Below the pieces are notes generated by a model that was not told the DNA's origin, ran no database searches, and saw nothing but the letters and a program-made list of their open reading frames with translations. Below, piece after piece: positions 22,752 through 34,545 of a stretch of DNA of 64,000 nt (positions within the stretch are counted from its first letter, which is position 1; the number at the start of each line of letters is the position of its first letter). Source of the stretch: Agelaius tricolor (lineage: Eukaryota; Chordata; Aves; Passeriformes; Icteridae); assembly GCA_023055355.1 (NCBI GenBank), contig JALJCS010000001.1, positions 22,569,881-22,633,880 on the forward strand, in the 5' to 3' direction. The translations under genes were made by a program, and so were the position numbers.

Positions 22752-25700
22752 ATATTGGCCACACAGTCTGGAGTAGTAAACTTAATTTTTTTTTAACGTC
22801 CAAGTGCCAGTAACTTTGCAAAATTTCACATTTAGTTTCCTGCTCCCCAAAGCAAAGTACTGATGTGGTGGGAAAGGAAGGAGCCTGGAGCAGTGACGTG
22901 GGTTTCCCTCCCGTGGAAGGTGCAGTCGCACCCTGTTCTCTGCAAACAAAGAAGTGCATTTTGTGAGGGCAGCAGAGAACTCCTCTGACCTACCTGGCAG
23001 CTCTCCACTTACAGCTCCTGTGAACTGCAAGCTTTTTTTGTTTTTCACACACCTATAGATAAATCATTCTCAGCTCTATCAAAACAAAGTTATTGCTGCA
23101 TTTTTAGTAATCTAGATAAATCAATGTCAAGTGTAATGCCAGGCAAAAACTTTGCTCTTGAAGGGTCTAGAGCAAGCTTTTTATTTCACCTTGGTACACC
23201 CTAATAAGTCTTTTTTACTTCAGAGGCACAATTTTATAATTCATGCTGTGCTCAAGGACAGCTAGCACCGTTTTTCTCAAGCATAGAAGAAGAAAAAAAA
23301 AATGCTCTCAAGCAGAAGCCAAATGTGGAAAATTTCTTCCCAAAAGATTGTTGGTTGGAAAATTTTAAGCACTGTGGAAATGTGTTAGCAACCTCGGTTT
23401 TAGTGGCCAAGAACAGGTGCCTGCTGCAATTATGACAGAAATTTAGCAACTGTCTGTCCTTATTTATTTAGGTAGCTGTATCAGAAGTGGGAATGTGTTT
23501 AGAGTATTTTCAGCTAAACAGAGCAGTGTTGCAGAATAATGGGAAAAAAAGCAGCTCTCTCCTTCCATGTGGGTAGAAATACCTTGGAAATCCAAGTGTT
23601 GTTATCCAGTTGTGGATGGTCACTGACATCTGCTTGTTTGCTACACAGTGCTGGTCCCATTACTGCCCATGAGCTGCAGCCAGCACTGAAATCTGACAGC
23701 AAAGCAGTTGTGTTCATTCTTGCACTTCTCCTGAAGTGAGGCAGCTCCTCCCTGCAAAGCAAACAGAGAAACTGTTCCTGTGCATGTTTGAGATTAGGCC
23801 ACTGAAACATGTCCTGGCTTGAAACTCTTCAGTGAAAAAAGAAAATGAAACCACAGTGAAAAATAAACCCAGCTCCACTGTGTCATATAGGTTTTATCCA
23901 GATCCCTTTTGAAACCAAAGTTTAGTTAATCTCAGTTGGATCACATCCCAGTTAAAAAAATTAAATTAAAAATTAAGAAGGAAGTTAAAGTAACACCCAG
24001 TACAGCCACCAGATGCTCTGATGTTTTTGCCAGTTTAATTTTCTATCTCATAAAATATCTTTCATTTGCCTCCCCCTGAACATTTACCAGTCCTTTTCCA
24101 AACCAGGTCTCTCTTTCCTCACAAACTGCAGGGGACAGATCCCCTGCAACAGCATTTTTTGGACAGAAGTAACATCCATGTTCTAAACTTCTGTTTCCCT
24201 TAAGCCAGGTACACAGCCCATCACTCAGACTGATGGGTACTGGGTTCTTTTCCCTCTGCAGAGAAATCAGCCTGAATACCACCCCATGGTGTGGTCCTTG
24301 CAGCCCTCCTGCAGTCTCCAGTGAGGAGAAAAGAATTCTTTCCTACACCTCTTTCTTGACCAAGTCCTGCCTCCACATCCCTTGACACTACTTCACACAC
24401 TGTGGATATTTGGTTAAAATGAAAATATGTCTTATTACTAAAAAGAGCTACAGACACCATCAGACAGAGGAACAGACCCCCAGTCTCACAGCAGAAGCTT
24501 TCTCCTGTCCTAACATTTATGCTACTGCAGGACATCAGTCAGAGCAACACAAATAAAATCTCCATGTCCCATCCAGATCCTGTGTTGGTTTCTGGTCACA
24601 CAGTTCCATTAAACCTGTTCAGTCTGATGAAAATATAATGAGATGTAAATAAATCAAATGTGTAGTGATAACATGAGTAAAACCTGCCTCTCTGTGTGTT
24701 TTGTGGCTTGAATTGTGTAAAGTTTTGAAATTACTGTAACCCTGACAAGACAAATCTTTCCCTGCCCAGCACATATAAGAGAAATAGGTTTCCATAATTC
24801 AGAGTTATCATGTGGTAAAATCTGGACAGAATCGGGTTTTCTGACTCTGCCTGAAATATTCCTCTCTACTTCTGTGATGGCAACTAACCTTCATCATAGT
24901 TTTTGCTATGTGGTACATTCAGGTCTGAATCTATGTGGCAGGACTCCCCTGTTCACCAAAACATGCACTAATTTTGAGATGATTTTCCCATCTGACTGGA
25001 CTAACACCAGGGGTGAAACTTGGGACTAGTTTTTCCAGCATGTGGGTTGGTACTGCTGGAACCATGGGAGCAGTCAGCAGCAGAAGGAGCAGCAGCCACC
25101 CCCACCCAGCCCAGAGTTTTTCAGCAGCTGCCTGGGGACTCTTTGAGCATCCGTGGGCTGCTTCCAAGGCTTTCTCCAAAAAGTGAATGAAAAACCTCCA
25201 AGCCTACAGTAGCAGGGACAAAATTCACTCTGCAAGGGTTGGATCTCTATGGACCTAAAAGGTCCAAAAATGGGAGTTAAAAGTCATAGGGTTAGAGAAC
25301 TGAATCTCACTGAGAATGTATGGCAAACCCTGCCACTCTCTTACATTTAATACCTCTCAAGCAGATGAGCAGATGAATATATGTTTTGTGGAGGGAAATA
25401 GGTGCTCTGTTTTAACAGCTTTTATTCTTTAACACAGAAGATAAAATCATTTTGCTCTTTGTTTTTCTCTCCACAGCTTACCTTTCTTTCCTTACTGCCT
25501 TCTCCATCACAATCCCTCTAAATCCATTTACTCTTCATTTATTCTCTCCTTTTAAAATCCCATTCCCCGGTCTCTTTTGCTTTGTTTCCATAAGTTACAT
25601 TTCCCATTTCTTTAAAACAGCAGCTTCTCCTTTTATTTTGCCACTTCCTTGTTTCCACTCTTCTCACTTCTCTCTTTTCCCTCCCTGTATCCCTGGATTT

Positions 25701-26550
25701 CATCATTCCCCTTTTTTCTGTTCCTTTTTTCCTAGAATTTTTTTTCCCATTGATCCTTCTGGTTCTGCCTGGAAGCTTCCTAAATTTAAATGAGTAATTT
25801 TTAATTTCTCTTTTGCTTTCTGTCATTTTCATTTTTGCTTCTCCCTTAATGAGATGAAGGCACTGACAACAAAATTACCATTGGGTGCAACATGTACATT
25901 TCAGGACCGGATTCTGGGGCACAACATTACCACGGATTTTAGTGCAACTTTACTAAATTAAAGTTCCAGAAGGTTGTCAGTCATTGTTATAGGCAGGGTT
26001 TCAGAAGTGTGGGATGGAGGTGCAAGTTCTACAAACATCCATTCTCTCTAAGTGAGACACAGCTCTGACACTGGCCCAGCCAAGTATATCTTTAGTTCCC
26101 TTTGCTGAAAGTTTTCAAGGCTTTTTTTTATTAGATGGACTTTGTGCACCAGCTGACAAGCTGGCCAAGCACAATAACCTGCAATTACAATTTGTTCTCT
26201 TTGGATACTTCCAGGCAATAAACAACAAGAAATATAGGTCCCACAAATGGAAGAAACACATCTTAAACCAGACTGAATATAGCAAACTCCTTGGCTTCAC
26301 TGAACAGGCAGAAGGACAGGTCAGGTATATTAACTGCCCTCAAGCAAGTGCAAATTGTGTCTCCTAAAGTGCCTTTATAGTCCCTTCCATTCCATGGCAA
26401 GAAAACTGCTTGTTCACAGATCCTGCCCTTCCTCTCCCTCTCCACCTTGACAAAGCATCCCAGATTTCATTTGAGATCAGTTACAGGCTCATTCTAAACT
26501 TCATCAATGTCTTCACACGTAAAGAAATGATCACTAATGAAAGTATTAAG
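22752..26550. other. Intergenic DNA, no gene recognised
   Basis: AT-rich sequence without splice-flanked open frames, CpG clusters or recognised repeats. A pyrimidine-rich stretch at about 25450-25800 accounts for the 113-codon ORF on the plus strand and its antisense partner. Confidence 0.5.
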
Positions 26551-26625
26551 ACCTGATCCAACTGTTAATTACGTCAATGGAAAGATTCCCATTGACTTCA
26601 GTGAGAGATAAATTTAGCACCCAGG
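26551..26625. mobile_element. Palindromic MITE-like relic, copy 2
   Basis: The segment reads 'acctgatccaactgttaatt', then 'acgtcaatgg', 'aaagattcccattgacttca' and 'gtgagagat'. The central 'tcaatgg...cccattga' is an inverted repeat. It shares the attgactTCA(A/G)TGAG core with the relic at 18498-18572 but has more decayed arms. The family name is uncertain. Confidence 0.45.
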
Positions 26626-28430
26626 GACTATGAAAAATCAGCATTTAGTCACACTGGTTGTCAGCATACAAAACTCCTCTCCTGAAGTAACCTGGAAGAA
26701 AGTGTAGGAATTATTTCCTGAAGGTGTATGCTTCCCTTGGGTGGACTAATGTAATTATGGTTTGTGTCCTTGTTGTCTTCCAGGTGAACACCAAGGATGA
26801 GAGGAAGTAAGAGAGAGAATATATCTATTTTTACTGTGCTAAGTTACAAGCATTTTTGACACATTATGGAATTAATCATGCTGATGCACACAAACACAAA
26901 CACACACACACACATATACCCCCTATAAAATCCAGCTCTTCCTATTGATTGTCCCTGGAACTGTGTACATATGTAAAGAATACTCTGGAATTTAATATCA
27001 TTTATAACACTTTAAACAGCTCTTCTCATCTGTCTGGTAAATATGTAAATTACAATTTGTCATAATAATTACACATGAACATTTTTAATTATTAAACACT
27101 GATTCCTACACAAATACCATTTCAAATAAAAGCACTGTATGGCACAGATTGCAACCTACAGAAGACAGAAACAAGGCTGCCACTGCAGCTTTCACTGTGC
27201 TTATCATTTGTCCTCTCACCTACTTCACATGTGCCTTGCCATGAAAGGAGCACATGAATGATCATAACGTTCATTCAGCCTCTTATCTTCCTTGCTTTGC
27301 TTTTTTGGCTTTGACTGTACAGTAACTTGCCCAGATAATGAGAACAAAGTGTAAATAAAATTAAACCAATAGAGCTGCACGCAGCTTTAAATGAGACTGC
27401 CCTGACTGCAGTCACAAAAGCAACCCCTGAACCCAAACCCTGGTGGCTCTGTGGGCATGTGAGGCTGCTGCTGAGGCAGCCCCAGCAACAGGGGAAGATG
27501 TGGGGTGCCCCTACACCCACCTGGGCTTCCCAAGAGATGCCAGTCCAGTGGGGAATGCTACCCATGGTGGGGTAGGGTCCACCTTCTCTGCAGTGACTCT
27601 CAGAAGCAGAATAGTTGGAGAGAGAGAAAAGCAGACTGCAGGATGCCCCTGGTGCAGGGCATGTCCTCAGCACAGGGCTGAAAAGTCAGGCACCATCTGG
27701 TTCCCTGTCTAATCGGCTCGAAACCCCAGGGCAGGAGAGCTTGAGTGGGAGACATGCAGAGTGAGAGTCCCCAGGCAGCACAGGTATCAGAGCGTGCTGA
27801 GATCACTTCTCCTCAGAAAGAGGAGGCACAAGTTTCACCCCACACAGCCAGATGAGAGAACCTAACTCAGGTCTGTCTCTCCAGATCCAGTGTTCTTGCT
27901 GATGGGGTTTTTTTTATTTTTTTAAAAGCCAAGCCCAAGTTTAGAAGGAAAGTTTGGGGCCATGAATGTCCTGATTCACAGCACATTGCTGGTTAGATGA
28001 CTCCACATTGCAGGTTAGATAGTTATTCCCCAGTTATTCCCCAGTGGGGAAGAAATGGGAATTTATTTTCACCATGCACAGCCTCCTCCTGTGGAGCTGG
28101 GCTTTAGTCCTGCACTGGAAATAACATCAGGATAGCTGGGAAATGAGAGGGCTCCTTATTCACCATCTTTGTGAAATAACCTGATGATCTTCCTTTTGTT
28201 CTGTCTCCCAGTTTGCTGAAATGGATAATGTTTTATGCTTTAGGGTAAAGTAGCTGAGATTCCCAAATGGATATAATGGATAAGGCTGCTGTATTTTATT
28301 TTAATTTCTAATTTTAATTAGCACTCTTAGAGGCCTTTTTTTTTTTCTTTCTTGATGCATTATTATGTATTCTTACTACTGAATGTGTGCATGGCAGTAG
28401 CATTTAGCAGCCCCAGTAAAGATTCTTAGT
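26626..28430. other. Intergenic DNA, no gene recognised
   Basis: No gene or clear promoter. A CA microsatellite is at 26886-26914. The 132-codon minus-strand ORF at 27275-27673 overlaps an 89-codon plus-strand ORF, has no recognisable domain or splice sites, and is treated as chance in a moderately GC-rich patch. Confidence 0.5.
26886..26914 (+). repeat. (CA)n microsatellite
   Basis: Interrupted CA repeat ending in 'atatacc'. Confidence 0.9.
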
Positions 28431-28433
28431 GTG

Positions 28434-28480
28434 TTTTTATTATATATACAAGAGTTTTATTATATATACAAGAGTTTTAT
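28434..28480 (+). repeat. Perfect 20-bp tandem duplication
   Basis: The unit 'tatatatacaagagttttat' occurs twice in direct succession at 28441-28480, with a partial third copy before it. Confidence 0.9.
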
Positions 28481-30971
28481 ACTGAGCTCTAAAAATGATG
28501 ACAATATTTCAACTGCCAAACAGAAGCCCAGATTCAGCACAGCAATTAAATACATGGCTAAATATTCTCTGTCCAAAAGCCTTGCCTAACTTAGGACTTG
28601 CTATTAACAAAGATCTCATATAAATATTATTTCTTATTTCTGTGGAATTATATTTATTCTAACACATTTGGGATGAGATCACCTGGCAAGGTCTAATATT
28701 GTGGTCTCTTGTTAGAGGGACATTTTCTTAAATGTATGGGCTAATTAATTAATTGCAGATCTTTGAAGAAGAATAATTACTATTATTTTTCAAAAAAATC
28801 CAAATGTTTACAATTTTGGTAGATCCTGATTTTTTTCCCCACAAGAGAAAGTGTAGTTCAATACTATTTAAATTTATTGGGTTTTTTTCCCCTCATAAAT
28901 TCAAAGCTGATCAAAGGAAAACATGCTCTACCATCCCATTTTGAAGAGATGTTCTGAAGGGGAAGGTGGTTTCCTTGTAAGCAAAGAAATATTTCTTGCC
29001 CTTGCATAAGCCAAGATGTTCTACATTGTATCAGAAAAAATATCAGATAAATCATCAGCATCGTGGCTGGAACAGAAAGTACAGATATGACAGAGTACCC
29101 AAAACAAGCCACAAATTCTCTGCAGATATGAAATGTCATAACTAATTTAATTTCATCACCCAAAGATTTGACTTGGGATGGTCTAGCTTGATATTTTTTG
29201 TTGATGATTTGTTTTGTCATTAAAGAATCTGTATGACGTGAAGAGAACATGTAATCTAGCAGGCAACACTTCAGTTCACCAGGTCTTTTTTTACAGGTGA
29301 CTTGTGCTTTGTGCAAAAGTGGATGTTTAGGCTCCAAAATCTTCTCCAAATTTTCCTTAGAGGTCTGTGCAATCTCTTGAACTCAGGCTGTAAATCAGCC
29401 ACATGTTATGCAGCGAGTGCTTGCAGGAAAAAAGAGCTCTCACTGCAAGTGTGAGGTGCACACTGCTTTCTTTGCAGGGCAGGAGCATTAAACATGGACT
29501 CAAGTTGCTGGGGGTTGGTTTACAATTATTAAAGATCACTAATATAATATAATATAATATAATATAATATAATATAATATAATATAAAATGCAATATATA
29601 AATTCATTTTTCCATAAATGTTCCGTATACTTAAAATAATCACGCAGATGCCTAAGCATTTGTAGGATTTGTAGGTTTCATCACCAACTTGAATATATGT
29701 TCAAACAGCAGCCCTTTTCTTGTTCTAAAATGCCTGTTGTGCATATTTTTACAAATAAACCAAGTGCTGTAAAAGCATCATTCCTGGCCACAGTCCTGTC
29801 CCAGAACACAGATGCAACTTCTCCCCCTTCATGGGTTCCTTCCACAGGGTAGGACAGAGCTCTAAGGGATCTTCTCTCTAAACTCATTCCTGTGTAACAG
29901 AGGGACTTCAGCATCCTTTGCTTTCCTGGCAAAATCCATCCCTTGAGTCTTAGCTGTGTATGTGCCTGCCCTAGAGGGACTCTTAGCAAACCCAGGGGGT
30001 TCTGACCACCCTTCTCCTAGGATCTACCCCAGCCAAGAGCCATCTGTGTCTCTCCCAGTGTGTGCTGCATACCTCCCAGAGCTCCACTGGGGCTTGGTGG
30101 GTGAAATTCATCAGACACAGAAGATGAGATGAAATGAGATAATCATCAACAACTTTTATCATCATGGTGACTGTTAGCACCATGATTGTCTATCAGCAGA
30201 GTCACCACCTATTTTTCAAATCCCCTCTTTGGTCAGTATTAGAGGCTTTGGCCTCAACTCCCAGTTCCAATTCATTTTGTCCCCAGTTTCCTTTTCACTT
30301 CTTATGTGAATTCCTGGACTACAGCTCAGTTGCAGTTCACCTGCAGCCATGAAGTCCTGAGCTTTGAGTCCAAGTTCTCAAAGATCTTTGGCCTGACATC
30401 CATATACATGATGTGGTAAGGCATCTAAATATCCTGCAAGGCAGGAGAGATAAGCATTTTCTGGAGGCTGTTTTTCCTTCTACCATGGCCTGGACTATTT
30501 TAGATTTTACATGTGTACCTTCTTCTCTTTATGATCTGTGAGGCCACATTTCCATCGATGTAAGCATGAACTCAGTGGCAGGGTTAGAGCAAGCCCTAAT
30601 TATATTACAGTTTAATAGGGAAACAGATCATGTCAAGTGGGAGGTCAGCAGCATATTTTTGGAGCACATCTCAAAGTTCACCCAGTACACATCATTTCCT
30701 TATACTGGAATATTTATAGTTTGTTTTACACTGGAAATATTCCTTCTGTGAGCTCCTTCTAAGAGACGACTCCTCCTCCTTTTCAAACTCTCCTGTGATG
30801 GATTAGAATGGCAGCTTTAGAGTGGACTAACTGTAGTAACCCAAGGTCCCAAGCAAATCCAAGGTCCATTACACAAAACCCTTTCCAGAGCTATTAAACA
30901 CCCTGGCACCTAGACCCCAAATGTGCTACAATGAGCAGCCTTCATGTTCCTATGCACTTAAAGTTCCATTT
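28481..30971. other. Intergenic DNA, no gene recognised
   Basis: AT-rich. A 161-codon minus-strand ORF at 28864-29349 lacks any domain I know and has no upstream promoter or splice site. I leave it unannotated as a gene. Confidence 0.45.
29541..29586 (+). repeat. (AATAT)n pentamer microsatellite
   Basis: Nine uninterrupted AATAT units. On the opposite strand it reads ATATT. Confidence 0.95.
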
Positions 30972-31376
30972 TGTTGTCACCATGATATTTTCTAAAAAAT
31001 CCCTTTGCCATGATTTTTCTCCTGAGAAGCTGAGAAGTCTCAGAGGAAAAGAAAAACATTATCTGCTGCTGTGGAATGCAACAGGTGGATCTTTGATTGG
31101 TCTCATGTGGTTGTTTTTAATTAATGGACAATCACAGCCTATCTGTCTCAGACTCTCTGCTCAGTCACAAGATTTTATTATTCATTCCTTTCTATTCCTT
31201 TCAAGCCTTCTGATGAAATCCTTTCTTCTATTCTTTCAGTAAGTTTTAATATATCATTTTCTTTTAATATGATATATATAATAAAATAATAAATTATTAT
31301 ATATTTCAGCCTTCTGAAACATGGAGTCAAGATTCTCATCTCTTCCCTTTTCCTGGGACCCCTGTGAACACCACCA
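30972..31376 (+). mobile_element. Solo LTR of an endogenous retrovirus, with 5-bp target duplication
   Basis: A 405-bp element begins TGTTGTCACC, ends ACACCACCA, and is flanked by the perfect direct repeat CATTT (30967-30971 and 31377-31381). Internal stretches such as 'tttctcctgagaagctgaga' and 'atggagtcaagattctcatc' match an LTR type I recall as common in songbird genomes. An AATAAA in the 3' third, after an AT-rich stretch, supports plus orientation. No gag, pol or env sequence adjoins it, so it is a recombined solo LTR. A 5-bp duplication is usual for ERVL/class III elements. Confidence 0.85.
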
Positions 31377-31381
31377 CATTT

Positions 31382-34300
31382 AGTGAACCCCGAGTGAAGA
31401 ACATAGCCACACCATTTCTGCATGGATGCTCAAATACATCTGCTACCCAGTTAGGAGCCTTCCTCAGGACCATGTCCACTGGGTTCCTGATATTCCATCT
31501 TTCCCTACATCCTCCAAAGTGTGTGTTTCCTGGTGGTGCCTATCCTATGCACGGGGAGCGAGCAAGTGCATGGTGTACTCATGCCTTTCAAGGACCAGGT
31601 GCCTTTTCAGGCACTTGCTTTAAAGGATTGAGAACAGGGCTATGTTTCTGCTCCTAAAAAATGCTTGTGTAAAATCTTGGTGCAGCCCTGGGAGCGAGAA
31701 GAGTCTCCTCCTGAACCAACAGCCCTCTCTCTATTTTCTGTATGGCCTCAGCAAGGAACATACAGTGTGTTCCTGTCCCCATTTTGAGCCTGATAGCTCA
31801 GGTAACCTCCCAGATCAATGGAAGTAAGAGATTAAACCTTGTCAGGCAGCTATTGGAATTGTACTGGCTTTTACATATCCCTACTGGATGCTTAAAGGAA
31901 GCAGCACCACCTCAAACCTTCCTTCTTGCAAGCACTTACAAGAGAGGAGTGATGCCTTGCTAAACTGAAAAGAAGTGGCCAAGGCACAAGCAGAGATCTC
32001 AGGTTTGTGTCTCTCGAGAGGACAGAGATGCCTCCCTACAACAGGAGGGAAAAGTGGTTCCCCACCTCCTGCTGGGGAGGCTGAGCTGCTCCCTGCACAT
32101 CTTGCTGGCTGATTTGGGAGCCACTTGGAGGGGCTGAAGTCTTCCAGCTGAGAATCAAGTCATGTAGATAGGGGATGTAGAATCAGGTATTGCTGTGACT
32201 GGATTTTGGGTGGCTGAGGTTTTATGGGAACTCTCTTGGCCCCTGAGCCTCTCCAGTTAGTTTCCACCATACAGTTAAGAACAGCAGTTATTAACAAGGT
32301 GTGAGAAACCAATTTGTTTTCTACTGTGATGATCCAAGTACACCATGATCATGGACAATTCTCTTTTATAAAGAGGTGGGGAAATGTTCAGAGAGCAGAA
32401 AGTCTCAATACTTTCACAAGCATCTATTTTGAAGTTGTAATGTGACAGAGCTACCGTGTGAACATTGTAATGAGTGATTTAGCAAAGCTCAGTACCACTT
32501 GTAAACAAAATGCATATTTCCATACCAAAATAAAATGCTGTTCAGTTTTTCTGAAAACATTCAACTAATGTTGACAGAAGAATGAAACGTACACATTAAA
32601 AAAAATTAATCTCTTCTTAGAAACATGCCACCTTATTCTAAAATAATCATATTCATCTCAGCTGATACTCAAAGTGTTAAATAATCAATTTCTCTTTCCC
32701 ACTAGAAAAGACAGCCACTCAGGCAGGTAATCACAGTGTTGGAGAGTTTAATTTTGTTGAGTAAAAACTTGTTTTAAAAGCTACTTTTCCTATCAAATGA
32801 CAGTAAGTCCCTTGACATAAATACCACTGCAATTTTATTACGTGAACGAGTGGTTACTGGTTTGGGTTTTTTCTTTACTCTAAACAAGTGAAAGAATTTG
32901 GAAATCCTGACCTGAAAGGGTTTCACACATGTTTAATTTTAATTGTGCATGCAATCACAGTGAGTTCGGTACCACTCATAAGCTTAAATTTAAGCGTGTG
33001 CATGGGTGTCAGCAGGACGGGGCTTTATTACAGCACAAAATCTAAGGTCTGGTTTTTCAGTGTTAAAATTTATGCCTCAATAAATTCATTTTTCCAAGAG
33101 AAGCTGTTCTGTGAAACAAATTATAAAAATAAATCTGTATATAACATACATTTTAACAGAGACATATATTAATATATTTAACATTTCTAAGTATAACTAT
33201 TACAATAGATAATATTTCTGAAAATACTGAGTCACACAAGGGACCTGACACATGACATGATAGAATAAACCCTTGGGGAGAGGGTTACTGAGAGCCAGGT
33301 AAGAATGGGATGAAATTATTTTGACTGCTGTTGGCATGGGTATGTACTTCCAACTGTTTTCTGCTGCTGCTTCAGAGTAACATATTACCAGTTATCACCC
33401 AAATAGTTATTCTCATTACAGAAACATTAGGCCTTGTTACAATATATACCCTGAAAACTCACAAAAAATTACTATCAGCTAATTTTCCTATATTTTAGAA
33501 AATAAGCCAGGTCTTGATAGACCTGTTTACTTTTACATGCTCTCTACAACCATAACAACTTTCAGTACTGAATAATTGTCTGTGGAAGTTTTATTTTGGG
33601 AGCTCAGCTTGAACAACAAGCTAACAACAAAAGCCAACCAACCAGTAAGGGCAAGCAGTACTTGCAAGATGTTATCAGTTACTTCCAGAAAATGCCCCTT
33701 GGTGCCTATTTCACTCTGCTATTTTAAGTTAATTTGCAAAGCTTTGACAAGGAACAAAGGTTAAATACTTGGAATTTGCACAGGTTGTATGTTCAATGCA
33801 GAATGTGAAATAAATGTTACAAATACATGGTAGTTCCCCCAAGAAGAAAAAATGTGGGGCATGGGTACAGCTGCTCTGAACATCATTAAAAGAAGACAAT
33901 TCTTCTGGAGCCAAGTGGGAAAGGAAGAGGCAGAAATGCAGAGTGTTGCAGAGGTGCAGCTTTCAAGGCTGCTTTATTAGGAGACTCCAGGTAGGTATGG
34001 AGCTGAGCAGAACTGTGTTACAAATATCTCCTGTTCTGTTACTCTAAAGAATAACACCTGAAGTACAGGAACCTGCTCTGGTAATACTGGAGTACATTTT
34101 AGCCACCTGAGCTGAGGGCTGAGCTTTGGTAGCTAGGAATATTGGTAATTAAAAACCAGATGTAAATCCAGTGGCACTGCATGCTATGGAGATGGATATT
34201 TGTAGTTATAAAACTGCAGTCCTGGGTGAGCTTGTAGCAAATCAGATTAAATTTAAGACTGCTAAATTTTGCTGTGAGAATTTATTTGTGTTGATATGGC

Positions 34301-34439
34301 ATGGATTGGTCTGTTTATGTTTTGTTTGGGTTCTGCTGCCTGATTTTATCAACACTGTTAAATACTTTCATGCTGGTCATTGTAGTGGCAGCTGGAATGC
34401 CAAGCCATCTCCACCAAGCCATCCCTCAGTAAGTAAGAG
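31382..34439. other. Intergenic DNA, no gene recognised
   Basis: Only short random ORFs. No CpG clusters or recognisable repeats beyond minor A/T runs. Confidence 0.5.
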
Positions 34440-34545
34440 GTGGTCAAACTGAAAGAAACAGATTTAGAGTTTGCCCATTGTCACACAGTATGAAAACCAT
34501 AGCAGAGAAAACAGAAAACCTCCAAGCCCTGACTCTCCTGGCAAA
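34440..34545 (+). mobile_element. Possible MIR fragment
   Basis: 'tttgcccattgtcacacagt' followed by 'aaaacctccaagccctgact' and 'ctcctgg' matches the MIR pattern 'ttgcccaaggtcacacagct ... ccaggtctcctgactcc'. The copy is old and diverged and needs profile confirmation. Confidence 0.5.

Noticed and set aside
28864..29349. 161-codon minus-strand ORF with a hydrophobic stretch
   Set aside because: No family resemblance, no promoter and no supporting splice sites. The hydrophobic run is expected from AT-rich codons.
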